NCBI GenBank assembly: GCA_044224925.1
Contig: JBGAJM010000001.1
Span: 124,001 to 188,000, forward strand
Length of the DNA stretch: 64,000 bases
Source of the DNA: Kapaibacterium sp044224925
GTDB taxonomy: Bacteria; Bacteroidota; Ignavibacteria; Kapaibacteriales; Kapaibacteriaceae
Direction: 5' to 3'
The notes under the pieces were generated by a model, which searched no databases, was not told where the DNA came from, and worked only from the letters and a program-made list of their open reading frames with translations. Below are positions 61,597 through 64,000 of the stretch, in pieces. The first letter of the stretch is position 1; each line of letters begins with the position of its first letter. Both the position numbers and the translations under genes were made by a program.

Positions 61597-64000
61597 ATGA
61601 AAAAGAAGACCAAGGCCTCACCTCGCTCCGAACAGGTTCTACGTGACTACCATTTGGCCGTTGCCAGCAGACAGGCATCGCTCCTTGGACGCAAAGAAGT
61701 ACTGACCGGAAAAGCAAAATTCGGGATCTTCGGCGACGGCAAAGAAGTCGCGCAATTGGCGATGGCGCGGGCCTTCCAGCCCGGCGATTGGCGCAGCGGC
61801 TACTACCGCGATCAGACGTTCATGTTCGCCATTGGCGAGAGCGACATCCAGAAGTTCTTTGCGCAATTGTATGCGCACACCGATGTGGTGGCAGAGCCAT
61901 CAAGTGCCGGTCGGTCCATGAACGGACACTTCGCAACACGATTCCTTGATGACAATGGCGCCTTCCTTGGACAGGCGAACCGCTACAATGTGAGTGCCGA
62001 CGTCTCTCCCACGGGCTCGCAAATGCCGCGCCTGGTGGGACTGGCCTATGCCTCTGTGCTCTACCGCGAGATCGAAGCCCTGCATGCCTTCACGGAATCA
62101 TCCACCACGGGCAACGAAGTGGCCTTCGGCACCATCGGCAATGCCAGTGCCGCCGAGGGGATGTTCTGGGAGAGTGTGAATGCGATCGGCGTGCTCCATG
62201 CACCGGCCGTGATCAGCATTTGGGACGATGGATACGGCATCTCGGTGCCGAACGACGTGCAGATGACGAAGTCGAACGTGGGCGAATGTCTTGCCGGCTT
62301 CCAACGTCGTCCCGGTACGAAGGATGGCTTTGATATTCACGTCGTCCACGGTTGGGACTATCCGGCTCTTGTCGACACGTATGCGCGCGCAGCGCAGACC
62401 GCACGCACGGAACATGTTCCGCAGATCGTGCACGTGATCGAAGTGACGCAACCGCAAGGACACTCCACCTCGGGTTCGCACGAGCGCTATAAGTCGCCCG
62501 AGCGTCTGCAATGGGAAAAGGACTTCGATGGCATCACGCGCATGCGTGCATGGATCCTCAGCGAAGGACTTGCCACTGAAGAAGAACTCGTCGGCATCGA
62601 AACGGCCGCCACAGCCGAAGCACAAGATGCTCGCACGGCCGCATGGAATGCCTATGCACAACCGCTGCGGGATGAAGTGGCAGAGGCCGCATCGCTCATC
62701 GATGCAATGGCCAACGATCCTGCATGTGCTGCACAACAACAAGAACTCCTTGCCGTGAGCGCAGAACTGCGTTCGATCCGCGAGCCCTTCCGTCGCGACA
62801 TCATGATCGCCGTGCATCGCGCACTCCTGTCCGCACGGACGGCGCCCTCGCACGTACGTCAGCCGCTCGTAACATGGCGCACCAGCTACGATGCACGCAT
62901 TCGACCGCTCTATGCATCGCACTTGTACAGCGAGTCCGCATGGTCACCCCTGCGCGTCACGCACGAACCCGCTCGCTACGCGGCCGATGCACCGATGGTG
63001 AATGGCAGTGAGGTGATCAATGCCATGTTCGATGCTGCCTTTGCCCGCGAGCCGCGGTTGATCGCCTTTGGAGAAGATGCCGGTAAGCTTGGAGATGTGA
63101 ATCAGGGACTCATCGGCATGCAGGCCAAGTATGGCGTGATGCGGGTGAGTGACGTTGGCATTCGCGAGTGCACCATTCTCGGTCAGGCCATCGGCATGGC
63201 CATGCGTGGCCTCCGTCCTATTGCCGAGATCCAGTATCTCGACTATGTGCTCTATGCTTTGCAGCTCATGAGCGACGATCTTGCAACGGTGCAATGGAGG
63301 ACGAAGGGTGGACAGAAGGCGCCGGTGATCGTGCGTACGCGCGGACATCGTCTTGAAGGCATCTGGCACAGCGGGTCGCCCATGTCCGGCATCATCAATC
63401 TCGTCCGCGGAATGCACGTCTGCGTACCGCGCAACTTCGTCCAGGCCTCCGGCATGTACAACACGCTCCTTGCCGGTGACGATCCCGCCATTGTGGTGGA
63501 AGTGTTGAACGGATATCGACTCAAGGAAGCCCTCCCCGAGAACATCGGCACGATGACGGTTCCGTTGGGTGTACCGGAAGTGATCCGCCAGGGGACCGAC
63601 GTGACCGTGGTCACGTACGGCGCATCCTGTCGCGTGGCCCTCGAAGCAGCAACCCTGCTCGAACGCGTTGGTGCCAGTATTGAAGTGGTGGATGTGCAGA
63701 CGCTGTTGCCATTCGATACCAGTGGCATCATTCAGACCTCGCTCCAAAAGACCGGTCGTGTGCTCTTCCTCGACGAAGACGTGCCCGGTGGAGCCACATC
63801 GTATATGATGCAGCACGTCCTCGAACGTCAGGGCGGATGGAGTCTGCTCGACAGCAAGCCACGCACCCTCTGCGCCGCCGAACATCGGCCCGCCTATGGA
63901 ACCGATGGCAACTACTGGTCGAAGCCCGAAGCCGAACACGTCTTCGAGACCATCTACGAAATGCTGCACGAGTCCGACCCGCGCTCATTCCCGCTCTACT
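61597..64000 (+). CDS. fused alpha/beta 2-oxoacid dehydrogenase E1 (partial, runs off the right edge)
   Basis: The frame from ATG 61597 is open to the window end (801 codons visible) and lacks only its stop. The first ~370 residues are the E1 alpha (ThDP-binding) part; the second half is the E1 beta (transketolase pyrimidine/C-terminal) part, fused as one chain: IAFGEDAGKLGDVNQGLIGM, EIQYLDYVLYALQL, RTRGHRLEGIWHSGSPMS. It resembles the fused E1 of Bacteroidetes (branched-chain or pyruvate dehydrogenase type). In the ThDP motif, GNASAAEG has Asn where GDG-type Asp is usual, and SIWDDGYGIS has Asp where NN-type Asn is usual; I recall this swap as a normal Bacteroidetes feature. A TATTTTTG promoter element directly precedes it. 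Confidence 0.94.
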   Translation, partial: MKKKTKASPRSEQVLRDYHLAVASRQASLLGRKEVLTGKAKFGIFGDGKEVAQLAMARAFQPGDWRSGYYRDQTFMFAIGESDIQKFFAQLYAHTDVVAEPSSAGRSMNGHFATRFLDDNGAFLGQANRYNVSADVSPTGSQMPRLVGLAYASVLYREIEALHAFTESSTTGNEVAFGTIGNASAAEGMFWESVNAIGVLHAPAVISIWDDGYGISVPNDVQMTKSNVGECLAGFQRRPGTKDGFDIHVVHGWDYPALVDTYARAAQTARTEHVPQIVHVIEVTQPQGHSTSGSHERYKSPERLQWEKDFDGITRMRAWILSEGLATEEELVGIETAATAEAQDARTAAWNAYAQPLRDEVAEAASLIDAMANDPACAAQQQELLAVSAELRSIREPFRRDIMIAVHRALLSARTAPSHVRQPLVTWRTSYDARIRPLYASHLYSESAWSPLRVTHEPARYAADAPMVNGSEVINAMFDAAFAREPRLIAFGEDAGKLGDVNQGLIGMQAKYGVMRVSDVGIRECTILGQAIGMAMRGLRPIAEIQYLDYVLYALQLMSDDLATVQWRTKGGQKAPVIVRTRGHRLEGIWHSGSPMSGIINLVRGMHVCVPRNFVQASGMYNTLLAGDDPAIVVEVLNGYRLKEALPENIGTMTVPLGVPEVIRQGTDVTVVTYGASCRVALEAATLLERVGASIEVVDVQTLLPFDTSGIIQTSLQKTGRVLFLDEDVPGGATSYMMQHVLERQGGWSLLDSKPRTLCAAEHRPAYGTDGNYWSKPEAEHVFETIYEMLHESDPRSFPLY

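Overview
The window is about 58% GC over most of its length. It looks like a chromosomal segment of a bacterium in the Bacteroidetes/Chlorobi (FCB) lineage, plausibly an Ignavibacteria- or Kapabacteria-like relative; the phylum call is inference. Clues are type IX secretion (Por) C-terminal sorting domains, a type III glutamine synthetase, the ileS - dksA-like - lspA order, Bacteroidetes-style IleRS motifs, a fused alpha/beta 2-oxoacid dehydrogenase E1, two-component-regulator propellers, and repeated exact matches to the Bacteroidetes -7 promoter element TAnnTTTG just upstream of start codons and tRNAs.

Region 1-4250 is different: AT-richer, loosely packed and accessory. It holds an Imm11-type immunity gene, several small unrecognised (probably immunity) genes, the decayed C-terminal HNH-like module of a polymorphic toxin overlapping a DUF4272 gene, a 55-codon ORF on the opposite strand, and a secreted TIMP/netrin-like protein. 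It abuts the 3' end of tRNA-Lys(TTT), a classic island attachment position, although no integrase is visible.

Region 4256-18860 is core and envelope: tRNA-Lys, dxs, two large outer-membrane proteins that each carry two OmpA-like domains, a small beta-barrel protein, an APC amino-acid permease, a LysE-type exporter, and a DUF1800 / DUF1501 / FAD-oxidoreductase / DUF4382-lipoprotein operon whose DUF1501 member has a type IX sorting domain.

Region 18860-29610 is almost all minus strand: tRNA-Leu(GAG); a tight operon SnoaL-like, proS, PHP phosphoesterase, ribH, propeller protein, membrane protein; then murI, two Dpp/Opp-type permeases and holA. A divergent histidine kinase, an ileS - H1-like/DksA-like - lspA - rluD operon, mtgA, an Lrp-type regulator and glutamine synthetase III follow (29660-40876).

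Region 40862-51551 carries two large secreted Ig-like-repeat proteins (one a metalloprotease with type IX sorting domain), a topA gene with a frameshift/deletion in the TOPRIM domain, a Fur-family gene and speA. Region 51578-60055 (minus strand) is an operon of punA, a lipoprotein, ribD, a TPR protein, a GxDxY-repeat/HEAT protein and rqcH, joined mostly by ATGA or GTGA overlaps. On the plus strand, yicC, gmk and the E1 gene (open to the right edge) close the window.

The two most notable anomalies are an A10 tract that splits an H1-like N-terminus from a DksA-like protein in the -1 frame, and the topA lesion that removes the TOPRIM DxDxEG motif. Either could be a sequence error or real biology.
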